DNA of 64,000 nt, from positions 5,698,501 to 5,762,500 of the forward strand of contig NZ_CP041146.1 of NCBI RefSeq assembly GCF_006494775.1, written 5' to 3'. This DNA is from Nocardioides humi. GTDB lineage: Bacteria; Actinomycetota; Actinomycetes; Propionibacteriales; Nocardioidaceae. Position 1 is the first letter of the stretch. Every line of letters begins with the position of its first letter. Made by a program: the position numbers and the translations under genes. The notes beneath the pieces are model-generated. The model worked only from the letters and a program-made list of their open reading frames with translations. It was not told the DNA's origin and searched no databases. Shown here piece by piece: positions 43,691-53,499 of this stretch.

Positions 43691-43736
43691 AAGATGCCGG
43701 ACGAGGGGCGACGAGCGCCCGAACGACAGGCCCGCC

Positions 43737-43742
43737 TACCCT
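43737..43742 (+). promoter_or_regulatory. -10 box of a leaderless RDD-protein transcript
   Basis: TACCCT ends 7 nt before the GTG at 43750. No ribosome site is present. Confidence 0.45.
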
Positions 43743-43749
43743 TGATCGC

Positions 43750-44169
43750 GTGCCAGGTGTCGACCGTGTGAATCCCGTCCCCACGGCCTCGTGGGGACGC
43801 CGCATCGTCGCGCTGCTCCTCGACTGGACCCTGTGCACCGTGGTCGTCATCGTCGTGTTCGGCCTCGACGCGTACACCGAGACCGGCTCCAACGCCTCGC
43901 TGATGGTCCTGCCCGTGTACGTCGTGGAGTCGACCCTGCTGACCTGGCTGGCCGGCGGCTCGGCGGGCAAGCTGCTGACCGGTCTGTGCGTCGTACCCGC
44001 CGACGGGCACCTGCACCGCCTCAACCCGCTCAAGGTCCTGGTCCGGCAGGTCATGATCGCGCTCGTCATCCCGCCGCTCGTCTTCCGCGCCGACGGCCGC
44101 GGACTCCACGACATCGTCGCCGGCACCTCGACCGTCACCTTCGCCACCCTGCGCACCCTGGTCGAGTAG
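43750..44169 (+). CDS. RDD-family membrane protein
   Basis: 139 residues. The RDD signature is in SWGRRIVALLLDWTLCTVVV, and three hydrophobic helices follow with GGSAGKLLTGLCVV between the second and third. The C-terminus has FRADGRGLHDIVAGTSTV. Integral membrane protein of unknown function; some relatives have been linked to ion transport. GTG start, divergent from glnA, as is usual in this neighbourhood. Confidence 0.9.
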   Translation: MPGVDRVNPVPTASWGRRIVALLLDWTLCTVVVIVVFGLDAYTETGSNASLMVLPVYVVESTLLTWLAGGSAGKLLTGLCVVPADGHLHRLNPLKVLVRQVMIALVIPPLVFRADGRGLHDIVAGTSTVTFATLRTLVE

Positions 44170-44335
44170 CGCCACCTCAGTAGCCCACCAGTTTGGGCTG
44201 GGCCTCGATGGCGCGGAGGGGTTGGGTGGTGCCGTCGATGGTGACGGTGCCGGGGATGGTGTGCCAGGGGCCGTTGGCGATCTTGTAGCGGCCAGTGTAG
44301 GTGGTGGCGAGGGTTGGTTGGTAGTCGCCTTTGTG

Positions 44336-45780
44336 GGCTCATCGCAATCGAGGGTGTAGTTGGGGTCTGAAGCCGCCGGTCTCTAGCAGGGATCGGGCGA
44401 TGTAGTTGGTCAGGTTGCGGAACCCGAGCGCTGAGCCGCGGAGGTGTTCGAGGCGGCCGTTGAGTGCCTCGGTCGGCCCGTTGGACGTGCCGGGCCGGTC
44501 GAAGTAGGCCAGCACGTCAGCGGCGCGCTTCTTCAACGTCCGCCCCAGCCTGGTGACCTCGACCAGCGTCTTCGGCACACCGGTGCTGACCGACTCGATC
44601 AGCTTCACCATCAGGTCCCGGCCACGGCGGGGGTCCTCGTGCCGGTAGGCCGCGATCATCCGCTGGTAGATCCCCCACGTCGCCTCGACCTCGACATGGG
44701 CATCCTCGGCGAACAGCGCGTTGAGCCTGGCGATCTGCTTGTCGGTGAGCAGGTCGGCACCGGTGGACAGGGTCCGTCGCGCAGCGTACAGCGGGTCGCC
44801 CTTCCTACCGCGGTGACCGTGGATCGCTTGCTGGATCCGGCGCCGGCACTCATCGAGAGCATCACCGGCCAGACGGACCACGTGGAACGGGTCCATCACC
44901 GCGACCGCGGCAGGGACCTCCTCCGCGGCGGCGGTCTTGAAGCCGGTGAACCCGTCCATCGCGACCACCTCGACACCGGCACGGAACGCCTCGGTCTGCT
45001 CAGCGAGCCAGGTCTTGAACACCGACTTCGAGCGGCCCTCGACCATGTCCAACAGCCGTGCCGGGCCGGTGCCGTCGCGCACCGGGGTGAGATCGATGAT
45101 CACGGTCACGTACTTGTCGCCGCGATCACCTGGCCGGGTGTGTCTCCACACGTGCTCGTCGATGCCGAGCACACGGACGCCGTCGAGGCGGTGCTCGTCG
45201 TTGATCAGCACCCGTCTGCCTTCGGCCAGGACCGCATCGTTCGCGGTGTTCCACGCGACCCCGAGACCCTCGGCGACACGTGCGACGGTCAGGTGCTGCA
45301 CCACGATCCCTTCCAGCGCCCACCGCAGCCCCCGACGCGACAGCTTCGCCCGCGGCTCGGCCGCCAAGCTGGTGTCCTGGCGCCACACCTGGCCGCACTC
45401 GCGGCACCGGTAGCGACGGACCGCGACTTCGAGGGTGGTCGGGCGCCAACCGAGCGGCTCGTGCGCGAGTCGACGGACCACGGTGTCGCGTGCCAGTCCC
45501 TCCCCACCGCAACCGCGGCACCACCGGTCGTCATCGACGACCCGGCAGGCGAGGACAGCACGATCAGGTTCGAGCCGCTGCCCGATCACAGCCAGGCCGA
45601 GGCCGTCGAGCCGGGCGAAGGTAGTCAGATCGGGGTGGCCGAACCCGGCCGGCGGGGTAGCGTCAGGCATGTCGAGGTCTTCTGGATGGGCGGCGTAGGA
45701 ACCTCCATCCTCGGGAGACCTCGACACCTATCCCAGGACCGACGCGCCGACCCGACCTACACCCTCATCTGCGAAGAGCC
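44336..45780 (-). mobile_element. ISL3-family insertion sequence with 8-bp target duplication
   Basis: 1445 bp. The ends GGCTCATCGCAATCGAGGG (left) and the complement of the right end, GGCTCTTCGCAGATGAGGG, are imperfect inverted repeats extending through GTGTAG. Flanking CCTTTGTG occurs at 44328-44335 and 45781-45788, the 8-bp duplication typical of ISL3 elements. Both ends are intact, which suggests recent insertion. Confidence 0.95.
44339..45670 (-). CDS. ISL3-family transposase
   Basis: 443 residues from ATG 45670; an in-frame GTG at 45727 would add 19. Zinc-finger Cys pairs (CRGCGGEG, YRCRECGQVW) lead into a DDE domain with Asp in VLGIDEHVWR, Asp in VVAMDGFTGFK and Glu in GPTEALNGRLEHLRG. 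The C-terminus ends inside the left inverted repeat. All key residues are present, so it is probably functional. Confidence 0.95.
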   Translation of the reverse strand: MPDATPPAGFGHPDLTTFARLDGLGLAVIGQRLEPDRAVLACRVVDDDRWCRGCGGEGLARDTVVRRLAHEPLGWRPTTLEVAVRRYRCRECGQVWRQDTSLAAEPRAKLSRRGLRWALEGIVVQHLTVARVAEGLGVAWNTANDAVLAEGRRVLINDEHRLDGVRVLGIDEHVWRHTRPGDRGDKYVTVIIDLTPVRDGTGPARLLDMVEGRSKSVFKTWLAEQTEAFRAGVEVVAMDGFTGFKTAAAEEVPAAVAVMDPFHVVRLAGDALDECRRRIQQAIHGHRGRKGDPLYAARRTLSTGADLLTDKQIARLNALFAEDAHVEVEATWGIYQRMIAAYRHEDPRRGRDLMVKLIESVSTGVPKTLVEVTRLGRTLKKRAADVLAYFDRPGTSNGPTEALNGRLEHLRGSALGFRNLTNYIARSLLETGGFRPQLHPRLR

Positions 45781-46327
45781 CCTTTGTGTTGGTAGTGGTG
45801 GGTGATGGTGAGGTCGGGGTAGGGCGCGCCGGGCTTGCGGGTGCTGGTCGACTCGCCGTCGCCGAAGCTCCAGTGGTAGGTGGCGGGGGTTGCTTCGAGG
45901 GTGACGTGTTGGTCGAGGAGGGTCACGGTGGTGGTGATGGGGTGGGTGCTGGTGGTGTAGAAGTTCGTGGCGAAGTTGACCAGCGTGAGGCCGTCGGGTG
46001 GTTGGATGATGAGGGTGCTGGCGGGGAGGGGGAGCTCGGCGAAGGCACGTTGGATGTCGGCGACGGTGAGCACGGGAACGTCGGCCTCGGTGCAGAAGTC
46101 GACGAACTCGCCGGTGACGTGATCGGCGCCCTGGCAGGCGGCTCCGCCGGCGGCCGGCTGTGTGTCCGTGCCGCCTGCATGCTCTCCTGAGCCGTGGCGA
46201 GGCGGCCGGTCACCGTTCCGGGTGCTCTGGACCCACAGGCCGTTGTCGGCAACGCCGGCATCCGTGGTGGGTGCTGGCTTGGGATCCGTGGCCGCCAGGA
46301 CGGCGAGAACGGCAACGGCGGCGAGCT

Positions 46328-46903
46328 TCATTGGGGGTTCATCACCTCCATGCGCCACGAGTCCGCGGCCCACTGAGCAGCGACGGCCATCTGGCTCGAG
46401 CCCTCGGCGGACCGGTGCTCGGAGCCGTCGCCCTGCACACGGAGCTGTTCGGCGTTCGCGACCGTCAGCAACGCTTCGAACGCGACGAGGGTCGAGTCGC
46501 CCTTCAGCTGGTTGACCTTGTCGAACGTGACGGTGTATTCGCCGCCCTCGGCGTGGCCGCCACCCTTGTAGAGCTGTCGGATGCCGTCGATACCTGCCTT
46601 GCAGCCCTCGCAGTTCGGTCCCGACGCTGCCTTGAGCGCCTTCACATCCCCGGTGACCTGGGCGTAGTTGATCAGGTCCCAGTAGTACGTGATGAACGCC
46701 CGGGCGCCGTCCTCGCTGGCCTGCGTGGCGGCGTCGGGCAACGCCGGCTCGGTGGGCGTCTGCCCGGCGCTCGGTGACGGGGTCTCCATGGTGCCGCTGG
46801 GGCTCCAGGTCGACGACGGGTCGCGCGGACCCGGCTCGTCGTCGGTGCAGGCGGCCAAAGCCAGTAGCACGGCCAGAGCGGCCAGCGTGCGGAGCAGGCG
46901 CAT
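46328..46903 (-). CDS. DUF6318-family lipoprotein
   Basis: 191 residues. A lipoprotein signal with lipobox LAAC is followed by a Ser/Thr/Pro-rich tether (about 22-60). The globular domain has ARAFITYYWDLINYAQVTGD and SGPNCEGCKAGIDGIRQLY (a conserved Cys pair), as in DUF6318. Anchored to the outer face of the membrane. Its stop overlaps the start of the interrupted PKD gene, so the two were an operon. Confidence 0.85.
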   Translation of the reverse strand: MRLLRTLAALAVLLALAACTDDEPGPRDPSSTWSPSGTMETPSPSAGQTPTEPALPDAATQASEDGARAFITYYWDLINYAQVTGDVKALKAASGPNCEGCKAGIDGIRQLYKGGGHAEGGEYTVTFDKVNQLKGDSTLVAFEALLTVANAEQLRVQGDGSEHRSAEGSSQMAVAAQWAADSWRMEVMNPQ

Positions 46904-47023
46904 GGGTCCTCCCGAGATGTGCTGCGCCCGGACCGGGGACGCGTGGGGGACGCTATCCCGATCCGGGCGGAGGACGCCACCAGGAGCCGGCGGGCTGTGG
47001 AGAGACGGTGTTGCGAGGCCGGA

Positions 47024-47740
47024 TCAGCGGCCGCGGAGGTTGCCGCGCATGCCCTTCATCGAGGTGGGGACCGGGCCCCGGGGGAGCGGGACCTTCGGCC
47101 GCTGGGAGTCCAGGGCGCGCAGCCGCTGCCGGATCTCGGTGATCTCGGCGGGCTTCACCTGGCGGCCGAGCTTCTGGACGTGACGGACCAGCTTGTTCAG
47201 CGGGACCTGCCCCTCCTCCTTGCCGACGAGGACGTCGTGGACCGGGTAGTCGCCGGCGACCCGCTCGTGCTTCTTGTGCTCGCTGACCATCAGCGCCTTG
47301 AGCCGGCTGGGGTTGCCCTCGCCGACGAGCACGATGCCCGGCGGGCCGACCACGCGGTGCACCATGTCCTGCTGCTTGGTGAAGCCGACGACCTCCTCGA
47401 CCACCCAGCCGCGGCGGAGCATGGACAGCGCACGCGCGGCGGCGCCGAGCTGGCCGTCGAGGCGGGCGAAGGCCGCCTTCTGGGCACGCCGGCCGAAGAC
47501 GATCATCACCGCGAGCAGCCCGATGAGGAAGGTCGCGATGCCGGCGAGGATCCAGCTGAAGACGGAGTCGTTGTGCGGCAGCACGAAGCGGAACAGAGCC
47601 AGGCCGAGCCCGCCGAAGACGAGGAACGCGCCGAGCATCCACCACCGGATCGCCGGGTCGACCTCCCGCGACATCTTGTAGGTCTCGATGATCTGCCGGC
47701 GGCGGCTCATCGTGGACGGGTCGATCGGCGTGTTCGACAT
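47024..47740 (-). CDS. DUF4191 membrane protein
   Basis: 238 residues. Two adjacent transmembrane helices (about 32-52 and 61-84) are followed by a cytoplasmic domain with the conserved GWVVEEVVGFTKQQDMVHRVVGPPGIVLVGEG region (given here only as a landmark: WVVEE to LVGEG). The DUF4191 family is actinobacterial and regularly found next to lipA, as here. Function unknown. ATG at 47740. Confidence 0.85.
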   Translation of the reverse strand: MSNTPIDPSTMSRRRQIIETYKMSREVDPAIRWWMLGAFLVFGGLGLALFRFVLPHNDSVFSWILAGIATFLIGLLAVMIVFGRRAQKAAFARLDGQLGAAARALSMLRRGWVVEEVVGFTKQQDMVHRVVGPPGIVLVGEGNPSRLKALMVSEHKKHERVAGDYPVHDVLVGKEEGQVPLNKLVRHVQKLGRQVKPAEITEIRQRLRALDSQRPKVPLPRGPVPTSMKGMRGNLRGR

Positions 47741-47780
47741 GGGGTGCTGCGGTCTCCTCAGGCGGTACGTCGGGTGGACG

Positions 47781-48725
47781 TCAGGCGGTCGCTTCGGCGC
47801 GCGCCGAGCGTGCGTCCATCGCCTGACGATACAGACGCCCGGCCCGGTACGACGAACGGACGAGGGGTCCGGACAGCACTCCGGCGAACCCGATCTGTTC
47901 GGCCTCGGTGGCGAGCTCGACGAACTCCTGGGGCTTGACCCACCGTTCTACGGGGTGGTGGCGCACCGAGGGTCGCAGGTACTGGGTGATGGTGACCAGC
48001 TCACACCCGGCCTCGTACAGGTCCTGCAGGGCTTGGGAGACCTCCTCGCGGGTCTCGCCCATGCCCAGGATCAGGTTCGACTTCGTGACCAGTCCGAACG
48101 CCCGTGCCTGGGTGAGCACGTCCAGGGAGCGTTCGTAGCGGAACGCCGGGCGGATCCGCTTGAAGATCCGCGGCACGGTCTCCACGTTGTGGGCCAGCAC
48201 CTCGGGGCGGGAGTCGAAGACCTCGGCCAACAGGTCGGGCCGCCCGTTGAAGTCGGGGATCAGGTTCTCCACCCCGGTGTCGGGGTTCAACGCGTGGATC
48301 GCGCGCACGGTCTCGGCGTAGAGCCAGGCGCCGCCGTCGGGCAGGTCGTCGCGGGCGACGCCGGTGATGGTGGCGTACTTCAACTCCATCGCGGCCACGG
48401 ACTCGGCGACGCGGCGGGGCTCGTCCTTGTCGAGGGGCTGGGGCTTGCCGGTGTCGATCTGGCAGAAGTCGCAGCGTCGGGTGCATTGGTCGCCGCCGAT
48501 GAGGAAGGTGGCCTCGCGGTCTTCCCAGCATTCGAAGATGTTGGGACAGCCGGCTTCTTGGCACACGGTGTGGAGTCCTTCGGACTTCACCAGTTTCTGC
48601 AGGGCGGTGTATTCCGGCCCCATCTTCGCTCGGGTCTTGATCCAGGAGGGTTTGCGCTCGATCGGGGTCTGCGCGTTGCGGACCTCCAGACGCAGGAGCT
48701 TGCGCCCCTCGGGTGCTGCAGTCAC
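47781..48725 (-). CDS. lipA: Lipoyl synthase (radical SAM)
   Basis: 314 residues. It inserts two sulfurs into octanoyl groups on lipoyl domains. The auxiliary cluster Cys are 55, 60 and 66 ([12 protein letters not shown]) and the radical-SAM cluster Cys are 81, 85 and 88 (CTRRCDFC). The C-terminal RSSYRAG motif that ligates the auxiliary cluster is present. GTG start. TAGGCT 7 nt upstream (minus strand, 48733-48738) suggests a leaderless mRNA. Works after LipB on the E2 protein encoded nearby. Confidence 0.97.
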   Translation of the reverse strand: MTAAPEGRKLLRLEVRNAQTPIERKPSWIKTRAKMGPEYTALQKLVKSEGLHTVCQEAGCPNIFECWEDREATFLIGGDQCTRRCDFCQIDTGKPQPLDKDEPRRVAESVAAMELKYATITGVARDDLPDGGAWLYAETVRAIHALNPDTGVENLIPDFNGRPDLLAEVFDSRPEVLAHNVETVPRIFKRIRPAFRYERSLDVLTQARAFGLVTKSNLILGMGETREEVSQALQDLYEAGCELVTITQYLRPSVRHHPVERWVKPQEFVELATEAEQIGFAGVLSGPLVRSSYRAGRLYRQAMDARSARAEATA

Positions 48726-48732
48726 GTCAACC

Positions 48733-48738
48733 AGCCTA
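48733..48738 (-). promoter_or_regulatory. -10 box of a leaderless lipA transcript
   Basis: TAGGCT on the minus strand ends 7 nt before the GTG at 48725. Confidence 0.45.
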
Positions 48739-48786
48739 CTCCCGGGCCGATGGTCGTCCGCATCGCGGAGCGACCCGCGAGTAGCC

Positions 48787-49527
48787 TCAGCGCGCCGGGT
48801 AGCTCAGCACCGGCACGCCGACCGCGACCGAGGCTTTCGCCGGGTCCGGCCGCGGCTCGTAGTCGGGCGTGGGCACGTAGGGCCTCCAGGCGAGCAGCTC
48901 GCCCAGGTGTCGTCGTACGGCGTCCAGCACCTCGCTCACCGGGACGTCCCGGCCGAGCTCGGCGCTGAGGGAGGTCACGCCCGCGTCGGCGATGCCGCAC
49001 GGGACGAACCGGTCGTACCAGCTCAGGTCGACGTCGCAGTTGAGCGCGAAGCCGTGCATCGCGACGCCCTTGCGGACCCGGATGCCGATGGCGGCGATCT
49101 TGCGCTCGCCGCCCCTCTCGTCGGCCTTGAGCCAGACACCGGTACGGCCGGGGATCCGCGCGGTGGTGACGCCGAACTCGGCGCACACCGCGATGATCGC
49201 CTCCTCGAGCCGCCGGACGTAGTCGACGACCTTGACGTGATCGGGCAGCCGGACGATCGGGTAGCCCACGAGCTGCCCGGGGCCGTGGAAGGTGATCTTC
49301 CCGCCGCGGTCGACCTCGATGACCGGTGCGCCGCCGGGGTCGGCGGGCCGCTCATGGGCCTCGGTACGGCGGCTCGCGGTGAACACCGGCGGGTGCTCGA
49401 GGAGGAGCACGGTGTCGGTCAGCTCGCCGGCGACGACCTGCGCGTGCAGCTCGCGCTGCAGGTCCCACGCCGTGACGTAGTCGATGAAGTCGGGCCCGAG
49501 TCCGTCCTCGCGGAAGGTCAGCGTCAC
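48787..49527 (-). CDS. lipB: Octanoyltransferase
   Basis: 246 residues. Moves octanoate from acyl-carrier protein to lipoyl domains. [28 protein letters not shown] and the catalytic pair Lys143 (RKIAAIGIR) and Cys177 ([13 protein letters not shown]) are intact. GTG start with TACCGT (minus strand, 49535-49540) 7 nt upstream. Lies between lipA and the sucB cluster. Confidence 0.95.
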   Translation of the reverse strand: MTLTFREDGLGPDFIDYVTAWDLQRELHAQVVAGELTDTVLLLEHPPVFTASRRTEAHERPADPGGAPVIEVDRGGKITFHGPGQLVGYPIVRLPDHVKVVDYVRRLEEAIIAVCAEFGVTTARIPGRTGVWLKADERGGERKIAAIGIRVRKGVAMHGFALNCDVDLSWYDRFVPCGIADAGVTSLSAELGRDVPVSEVLDAVRRHLGELLAWRPYVPTPDYEPRPDPAKASVAVGVPVLSYPAR

Positions 49528-49534
49528 AGGAGCC

Positions 49535-49540
49535 ACGGTA
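49535..49540 (-). promoter_or_regulatory. -10 box of a leaderless lipB transcript
   Basis: TACCGT on the minus strand ends 7 nt before the GTG at 49527. Confidence 0.4.
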
Positions 49541-49599
49541 CTCCGGGGCCTGTGGATGACCGGATGCGCCTGTCGGAGGTGCGGGACAGGATTCATCCC

Positions 49600-50223
49600 A
49601 TGCAGATCTCGGGTGCTCGTGCCGTCGTCGCCGGGACCGCCGCGGTCGTCGTCACGGTCGCCGCGGTGGTCGCCGGCGTCCTGCTGCGCCACGGCCCCGC
49701 CCCGCCCTCCGGTACGACGCCCGCCGGCCCCGCCGCCGTTCTCGCACCCGCCGCCGGGCGGGTCGACGTGGCCCGGGCCGTGGGCTCGCTGGCCGTGCTC
49801 CGCGACTGGGACCGGTCCCGCTCGCGGGCCTGGGCGGACGGCGACACCGCGGCCCTGCGCCGGCTGTACGTCGCCGGCTCGGCCGCGGGGGACCGGGACG
49901 TCGCGATGCTGCGGGCCTGGCTGCGACGGGGTCTCCGGGTGGAGGGGATGGCGATGCAGGTGCTCGCGGTGGAGCTGCGCAAGCGCACCGACCGCCGCAT
50001 CGTGCTGGTGGTCACCGACCGGCTGGCCGCGGGGGTGGCGGTCCGGTCCGCGACAGGGGAGCACACGGCCCTGCCCCGGGACGGGCCGACGACGCGGCGC
50101 CTGGTGTTCGTGCGGCACCCGGACCGGGCCGGCGGCCGATGGCTGCTCGCCGCGGCTCAGGAGGTCGAGCGGCCCAGCCCGGTCGCCAGCACCGCGTCGA
50201 CGTCGGGGTCCGCGAAGCCGTAG
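49600..50223 (+). CDS. Secreted or membrane-anchored protein of unknown function
   Basis: 207 residues. The N-terminal hydrophobic helix (about 8-30, [15 protein letters not shown]) is a signal anchor. A Pro/Ala-rich linker and a small alpha/beta domain follow ([33 protein letters not shown], shown as a landmark: SRAWADGD to MLRAW; then [11 protein letters not shown]). The pattern suggests an extracellular NTF2-like domain (weak). ATG at 49600 with ACAGGA upstream. The 3' end overlaps the convergent TIGR01777 gene by 67 nt. Confidence 0.65.
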   Translation: MQISGARAVVAGTAAVVVTVAAVVAGVLLRHGPAPPSGTTPAGPAAVLAPAAGRVDVARAVGSLAVLRDWDRSRSRAWADGDTAALRRLYVAGSAAGDRDVAMLRAWLRRGLRVEGMAMQVLAVELRKRTDRRIVLVVTDRLAAGVAVRSATGEHTALPRDGPTTRRLVFVRHPDRAGGRWLLAAAQEVERPSPVASTASTSGSAKP

Positions 50224-51056
50224 CCGAGGTCGAGCAGGGTGGCCGGGCGGAGGTTGAGCGAGCCCAGCACCTCGTCGGCCATCGGCCCGGCAGCCAGCCG
50301 GATCGCGGGCGACGGTACGGCGAGGACCGCCGGCCGTCGTACGAGACGGGCGAGGGCCCGGGTGAACTCGGCGTTGGTCGGGGTGCTCGGCGCGCACAGG
50401 TTGGCCGGGCCCGCGGCGCTCGGGTGCTCGACGAGGAAGGAGGCCGCGCCGACCCAGTCGCGCAGCGAGATCACCGGATAGTGCTGCCGGCCGTTGCCCA
50501 GCCGGCCGCCGAGGCCGGCGAGGAACTGCAGTCGCTGCTGCTGCAGCGGCGGGTTGCGGCGGTCCTGGACCGGGGCGGTGCGGAGCAGCACCACCCGGGC
50601 GCCGGCCTCCGCGGCCGGCCGGGTCGCGGCCTCCCACTCCCGGCACACCCGGGTGAGCAGGGCGTGACCGCGGGTGTCGGAGGCCTCGGTGAGCTCGGCG
50701 GGGCCGTGGTCGCCGTACCAGCTGATGCCGGAGGCGTTCACCAGCGCCGGCGGCGTGGGCGCGGCGGCGATCGTGGTGGCTAGCAGGTCGGTGGTGGCGA
50801 CCCGGCTGGTCAGCACGTCACGGGCCCACCTCTTGGAGTGGGGGTTGCCGATCAGCGGTGCGCCGCCGAGGTTGACCACGACGTCGGCGGAGTGGACGAG
50901 GTCGCTGTCGACGGTCCCGCCCTGCGGGTCCCAGCGGGACTCGTCCGGCCCCGGGTCGCGCCGGACCAGCCGGGTCGCCCGGTGACCCCGGTCGAGCAGC
51001 TCGCGGACGAGACGCTGACCGAGGAAACCGGAGGCTCCGGCGACCACGACGTGCAT
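50157..51056 (-). CDS. TIGR01777-family epimerase/oxidoreductase
   Basis: 299 residues. An extended short-chain dehydrogenase fold with the NAD(P)-binding [17 protein letters not shown] at the N-terminus and [16 protein letters not shown], the variant active-site region of TIGR01777. The C-terminal DUF1731-like part includes [15 protein letters not shown]. Relatives (SulA/YfcH-type) have uncertain substrates. ATG at 51056. It sits between sucB and lipB, a conserved actinobacterial position. Confidence 0.88.
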   Translation of the reverse strand: MHVVVAGASGFLGQRLVRELLDRGHRATRLVRRDPGPDESRWDPQGGTVDSDLVHSADVVVNLGGAPLIGNPHSKRWARDVLTSRVATTDLLATTIAAAPTPPALVNASGISWYGDHGPAELTEASDTRGHALLTRVCREWEAATRPAAEAGARVVLLRTAPVQDRRNPPLQQQRLQFLAGLGGRLGNGRQHYPVISLRDWVGAASFLVEHPSAAGPANLCAPSTPTNAEFTRALARLVRRPAVLAVPSPAIRLAAGPMADEVLGSLNLRPATLLDLGYGFADPDVDAVLATGLGRSTS

Positions 51057-51067
51057 GGAGGCGTGCC

Positions 51068-52879
51068 TCAGACCTCGAACTGACCGGCCTCGAGGCGCTT
51101 CTTCAGGTCCCGCAGGAACCGGCCGGCGTCGGCGCCGTCGACCACGCGGTGGTCGTAGGTCAGCGCGAAGTAGACCATGTGGCGCACCGCGATGGTCTCG
51201 CCGAGGTCCTCGTCGTCGATGACCACGGGACGCTTGACCACCGCGCCGGGGCCGAGGATGGCGACCTGCGGCTGGTTGATGATCGGGGTGTCCCACAGGG
51301 CGCCGAAGCTGCCGAGGTTGGTGATCGTGAAGGTGCCGCCGGAGAGCTCGTCCGGACCGATCTTGTTGGTCCGGGTCCGCTCCGCGACGTCGGCGATCTT
51401 CTTGGCCAGGCCGGAGATCGACAGGTCGCCGGCGTCCTTGACGACCGGGGTCAGCAGGCCCTTCTCGGTGTCGACGGCGAACGCGACGTTCTCGCGGTCG
51501 TAGTAGGTGATCTCGCCCTTCTCGAGGTCGAGGTTCGCGTTGAGCGCCGGGTGCTGCTTGAGGGTGTCGATCGCCGCCTTGGTGAAGAACGGCAGGTACG
51601 TCAGCTTGACGCCCTCGCGTGCCTGGAACTCCGCCTTCACGCTCTCGCGCAGTCGGGCGATATTGGTGACGTCGACCTCGACCACCTGGGTGAGCTGGGC
51701 GGAGACGTGCAGCGACTCCACCATCCGCTCGGCGATGATCTTGCGCAGCCGGCTGACCTTGACGGTCTGGCCGCGCAGCGGCGACGGCGCGACCGGTGCG
51801 GCGGCCGCGGCCGGGGCGGCGGCAGGAGCGGCCGCGGCGGGCGCGGCCTTCGGCGCGGCGGCGTCGAGGACGTCCTGCTTGCGGATCCGGCCGCCGACAC
51901 CCGAGCCGGTGACCTGGGCGAGGTCGACGCCGTGCTGGGCGGCGAGCTTGCGGACCAGCGGGGTGACGTAGCCCGAACCGTCGGTCGCCTCCGCGGCAGG
52001 GGCTGCCGGGCCCGCGGGCGCGGGGGGAGCCGGAGCGGGCGCAGCGGGAGCGGCCGGAGCCGGGGTGGGAGCCGGCGCCGCGGCGGGCGCCTCCGGTGCG
52101 GGTGCCGGTGCGGCCGCGGGCTCGGGCGCGGCCTCGGGCGCCGGCGCGGCGGACTCGGCGGGCGCCGGGGCGGCCTCGGGAGCGGGAGCGGGAGCGGGAG
52201 CGGCGGCCGGCGTACCGGAGCCGATGATGGCGAGCTCGGCGCCGACCTCGACGGTCTCGTCCTCGGCGGCCTTGATCTCGAGCAGCGTGCCGGCGACCGG
52301 CGACGGGATCTCGGTGTCGACCTTGTCGGTGGAGACCTCGAGCAGCGGCTCGTCGACGGCGACGGCGTCACCGACCTGCTTGAGCCAGCGGGTGACGGTG
52401 CCCTCGGTGACCGACTCGCCCAGGGCAGGCAGGGTGACCGCGGTGCCCTCGGCTCCGCCCGAGGCCGCGGGTGCGGGAGCCTCGGGGGCCGACGGGGTCT
52501 CCGGGGCGGCGGGGGTCGGGGGAGCCTCCGCGGCGGGCTGAGCCGGCTGCTCGGGCTCGGCGGGGGCGGCGGGGGCGGCGGCCTCGGCCGGCTCGGCGGG
52601 AGTCTCGGCAGCGGGAGCGGGGGACTCGGCCGGCGCCTCGCCGGCCTCGCCGACGACCGCCAGGACGGCGCCGACCTCGACCGTGTCGTCCTCGTTCGCG
52701 CGGATCTCGACCAGCGTGCCGGCGACGGGAGACGGGATCTCCGTGTCCACCTTGTCGGTGCTGACCTCGAGCAGGGGCTCGTCGATCGCGATCTGGTCGC
52801 CGACCTGCTTGAGCCAGCGAGTGACGGTGCCTTCGGTGACGGACTCACCGAGCGCGGGGAGAGTGACTTCGGTCGCCAT
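51068..52879 (-). CDS. sucB: 2-oxoglutarate dehydrogenase E2 (dihydrolipoyl succinyltransferase)
   Basis: 603 residues. It has two N-terminal lipoyl domains, each with [17 protein letters not shown] (the first lipoyl Lys is 43), joined by very long Ala/Pro-rich linkers. A peripheral-subunit binding domain follows ([21 protein letters not shown], described in two parts), then the catalytic acyltransferase core ending [14 protein letters not shown] with the active-site His. ATG with AAGGA upstream. Assigned to the succinyl rather than acetyl type by actinobacterial context; pyruvate E2 cannot be excluded. Substrate of LipB/LipA encoded downstream. Confidence 0.92.
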   Translation of the reverse strand: MATEVTLPALGESVTEGTVTRWLKQVGDQIAIDEPLLEVSTDKVDTEIPSPVAGTLVEIRANEDDTVEVGAVLAVVGEAGEAPAESPAPAAETPAEPAEAAAPAAPAEPEQPAQPAAEAPPTPAAPETPSAPEAPAPAASGGAEGTAVTLPALGESVTEGTVTRWLKQVGDAVAVDEPLLEVSTDKVDTEIPSPVAGTLLEIKAAEDETVEVGAELAIIGSGTPAAAPAPAPAPEAAPAPAESAAPAPEAAPEPAAAPAPAPEAPAAAPAPTPAPAAPAAPAPAPPAPAGPAAPAAEATDGSGYVTPLVRKLAAQHGVDLAQVTGSGVGGRIRKQDVLDAAAPKAAPAAAAPAAAPAAAAAPVAPSPLRGQTVKVSRLRKIIAERMVESLHVSAQLTQVVEVDVTNIARLRESVKAEFQAREGVKLTYLPFFTKAAIDTLKQHPALNANLDLEKGEITYYDRENVAFAVDTEKGLLTPVVKDAGDLSISGLAKKIADVAERTRTNKIGPDELSGGTFTITNLGSFGALWDTPIINQPQVAILGPGAVVKRPVVIDDEDLGETIAVRHMVYFALTYDHRVVDGADAGRFLRDLKKRLEAGQFEV

Positions 52880-52949
52880 GGGTCTCATCCTTGCACCATC
52901 GGCAACGCAACCGGCAACGGGCCACCCACGGTTCGGGCACACTGGGATC

Positions 52950-53342
52950 ATGGGCTTGTTCGACCGGTTCCGCGGGCGCTCGAAGGTACGCATGAGTAAC
53001 CCCGCGAGGGACGCTGCGCGCACGGGGTCGACGCGTGTCCGCGCGGCCGACCGGGCGGACGAGGAGCACCTCCACAACTGGGTGCAGGAGCGCCGCGGCG
53101 TCGAAGGCTTCGTCGAGCCGCGCACCGCCGTCAGCGAGATCACCCTGCTGCTGGTCGCCCACGACGGCGAGTGGACCCGCCGCCGGGTGCCGTCCATCAA
53201 CTGGGCCCACGACTTCTGCAACCGCCACCAGGTCCCGTCGTACGACGCGGCGGTGGTCGGCGTCCCGCAGCGGATGCGCGACTACAACTCCCGGGTCAGG
53301 CAGGCGCAGAAGCAGCGGGACCAGCAGCGCCGCGAGCAATAG
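52950..53342 (+). CDS. Conserved hypothetical protein
   Basis: 130 residues from ATG 52950 (alternative ATG 52992). A basic N-terminus ([13 protein letters not shown]) is followed by a compact domain with [39 protein letters not shown] and [20 protein letters not shown]. The basic Gln/Arg C-terminal helix may bind nucleic acid. Divergent from sucB. Family not recognised. Confidence 0.7.
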   Translation: MGLFDRFRGRSKVRMSNPARDAARTGSTRVRAADRADEEHLHNWVQERRGVEGFVEPRTAVSEITLLLVAHDGEWTRRRVPSINWAHDFCNRHQVPSYDAAVVGVPQRMRDYNSRVRQAQKQRDQQRREQ

Positions 53343-53344
53343 GA

Positions 53345-53499
53345 CTCGCGGCGACGCCTGACGCCTGCTGCGCGCCGCGATACGCGCACGCTGGCGGCGT
53401 TGCCGAAGCTCGACAGGCAACCCAGCCTGCCGTCGCTCCGGCGCCTGGCCATCGCGCGCGTCTCGCGACGCTCGCGACGCCGTCAGGCGTCGCCGCGAG
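53345..53499. repeat. 18-bp inverted repeat enclosing nested hairpins
   Basis: Arms at 53345-53362 and 53482-53499 are perfect complements (core GCGGCGACGCCTGAC), separated by 119 bp. Inside, GTTGCC and GGCAAC (about 53399-53421) can form another stem and several GCGCG tracts repeat. The right arm overlaps the last codons of pepA. It lies between convergent genes, so it may terminate both, but it is larger than needed for that and may be a dispersed repeat. Confidence 0.6.

Larger units (their letters stand above)
44177..46331 (-). pseudogene. Secreted PKD-domain protein gene interrupted by an ISL3 element
   Basis: The 5' part (46331 down to 45781) has a signal-like N-terminus (MKLAAVAVLAVLAA), a Cys pair and a PKD-like domain (ATPATYHWSFGDGESTSTR, then YPDLTITHHYQHKG). 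The 3' part (44335 down to 44177) continues DYQPTLATTYTGRYKI and ends KLVGY. Removing the IS plus one copy of the 8-bp duplication restores one frame of 233 residues. The ATG overlaps the DUF6318 gene stop (ATGA). The original product was probably an exported or surface protein made with the lipoprotein. Confidence 0.88.

Noticed and set aside
52000..52680. Ala/Pro repeats in sucB as a CRISPR or tandem-repeat locus
   Set aside because: They are the flexible linkers between lipoyl domains of an E2 enzyme. No CRISPR array is visible anywhere in the window.
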